A stretch of 9,386 bases of DNA from CAIOSQ01 sp044359885 (lineage in GTDB: Bacteria; Pseudomonadota; Alphaproteobacteria; CACIAM-22H2). How positions within the stretch are numbered: position 1 is the stretch's first letter; the number at the start of each line of letters is the position of its first letter. The translations under genes were made by a program, and so were the position numbers. Positions 8,379-9,386 of the stretch are shown here, in pieces. The stretch lies in assembly GCA_044359885.1 (NCBI GenBank), contig JBIKLI010000163.1:1-9386 (forward strand), given 5' to 3'. Below the pieces are notes generated by a model, which ran no database searches, was not told the DNA's origin, and saw only the letters and a program-made list of their open reading frames with translations.

Positions 8379-9386
8379 TCAGAGCGCGACCTCGATCAGA
8401 TACGGACCTTGGGTCGCCAGCCCGGCGCGGAACGCACGCACCAGATCCTCGATCGACGCCGCCCGGCTTCCGGGCACGCCCATGCCGCGCGCGATCGCGA
8501 CCCAGTCGAGATCGGGATCGGCCAGGCTCAGCATGTCCAGCGCCTTGCGCCCGGGATTGGCGCCGACATTGGCGAGTTCGTGGCGCAGGATCGCGTAGCT
8601 GCGGTTGGACCAGATCAGCGTGACGATCTTCAGCTTCTCGCGGGCATGGGTCCACAGCGCCTGGACCGTGTACATCGCGCTGCCATCGGCCTGCAGCCCG
8701 ATCACCTGGCGGTCCGGGCAGGCGACAGCGGCGCCGGTCGTCAGGCAGAGGCCTTCGCCGATCGCGCCGCCGGTCAGCGCCAGCCAGTCATGGGGGGCCG
8801 CGCCATGCGTGGTCCTGAAGAACCCGCGGCCGGTCGTGACGGATTCGTCGACGACGATCGCGTCTTCCGGGATGAGATGGGCGAGGGCGGCCGCGATCGT
8901 GTCCGGATCGAGCGCGCCCGTGGGCATGGGCGGCCGCGGCGCATCGGGGCATTCGACCGCGCGCGGGGCGCCGGTCTCGTCGGCGAGCGCCTCGAGCGCG
9001 CCGACCAGATCCTCATGCGGCGCGGCGAGCGTGACGATGCGGCAGCCCTCGGGGGCGAACAGGCTGGGCTTTCCCGGGTAGGCGAAGAAGGCGGTCGGCT
9101 GCCTGGCGCCGCACAGCACGATCGTCCGCGTCCGGGCGAAGGTCGCGAGCGCCTGGTCGACCGGGTAGGGGACGCGGTCGATCGCGAAGCGGCCCCGTCC
9201 GCGCGCCACGCGGGCATTCGAGCCTTCGGCGAGGATCCGGCACCCCGTCTTCGCGGCGATGCGGGCAGCCGCCAGCTGGCCGGCGTCGCGCAGGGCGATG
9301 CCGCCCAGCAGCAGCGTGGCGTCGCCGGCGGCCAGCGCCTCGGCGGCGAGGCGCACGGCGTGCCCGCAAACCGGCTGGCGCGCCGC
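8379..9386 (-). CDS. thiamine-diphosphate enzyme, acetolactate synthase-like, C-terminal part (5' end outside window)
   Basis: The visible 335 residues are the middle and C-terminal domains of a ThDP-dependent enzyme of the acetolactate synthase / benzoylformate decarboxylase superfamily. The frame is open to the window edge, so the N-terminal pyrimidine-binding domain, which carries the cofactor-activating Glu, is missing; by family length (about 510-550 aa) roughly 180-200 residues lie outside. The central domain is at visible residues 1 to about 130. The diphosphate-binding domain follows, with LTGGAIGEGL and a metal-binding motif reading ADGS, then Asn of SNRSY 27 residues after the Asp. 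Classical members have GDG and NN here; Asp and the second Asn are kept. I recall ADGS from a subgroup annotated as acetolactate synthase large subunit that is not the main biosynthetic IlvB, so true valine/isoleucine synthesis is doubtful. It converges on the dehydrogenase gene with a 19-base gap. Neither the start nor the regulation can be seen. Confidence 0.85.
   Translation of the reverse strand, partial: AARQPVCGHAVRLAAEALAAGDATLLLGGIALRDAGQLAAARIAAKTGCRILAEGSNARVARGRGRFAIDRVPYPVDQALATFARTRTIVLCGARQPTAFFAYPGKPSLFAPEGCRIVTLAAPHEDLVGALEALADETGAPRAVECPDAPRPPMPTGALDPDTIAAALAHLIPEDAIVVDESVTTGRGFFRTTHGAAPHDWLALTGGAIGEGLCLTTGAAVACPDRQVIGLQADGSAMYTVQALWTHAREKLKIVTLIWSNRSYAILRHELANVGANPGRKALDMLSLADPDLDWVAIARGMGVPGSRAASIEDLVRAFRAGLATQGPYLIEVAL

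Overview
The window looks like ordinary chromosome from a G+C-rich alphaproteobacterium. The evidence is strong third-position G/C bias, alphaproteobacterial-type GyrA and UvrA sequences (GyrA opening with DIAPISIEEEMKRSYLDYAM, UvrA with CPVSGFTIPEIEPRLFSFN), the uvrA / ssb / gyrA / coaD gene order, and a GTTC-N7-GTTC SOS box, the LexA site typical of alphaproteobacteria. I cannot place it below class level; a Rhodospirillales-like lineage is only a guess.

Layout, left to right. uvrA (nucleotide excision repair) is complete on the minus strand at 38-2923. A 213-base divergent intergenic region with one good SOS box (3033-3047) separates it from ssb (3137-3634, plus strand). A 187-base gap follows, holding a terminator-like hairpin with a T run and a promoter with 17-base spacing. 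Next are gyrA (GTG start at 3822, ends 6584) and coaD, which overlaps the gyrA stop by 8 bases (6577-7149). A GC hairpin and a second promoter with 17-base spacing precede a tRNA-Lys(TTT) gene with encoded CCA (7229-7304). Beyond the tRNA the content changes from housekeeping to metabolic: a D-2-hydroxyacid dehydrogenase family gene (7352-8359, plus) and, convergent to it with a 19-base gap, the C-terminal part of a thiamine-diphosphate enzyme of the acetolactate synthase-like group (8379 to the right edge, minus; its 5' end is outside the window).

How they work together: uvrA and ssb form a DNA damage/replication pair with a shared control region that the SOS box probably places under LexA. 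gyrA has its own promoter, and coaD appears translationally coupled to it, linking gyrase and coenzyme A synthesis genes by position only. The two metabolic genes at the right are convergent, so they are not one operon, and neither substrate can be read from sequence alone.

I found no insertion sequence, phage gene, CRISPR array, toxin-antitoxin pair or unknown system here. No gene-free stretch exceeds 300 bases. The points most worth a second look are the SOS box, the native alanine at the main quinolone-resistance position of GyrA, and the change in gene content at the tRNA.
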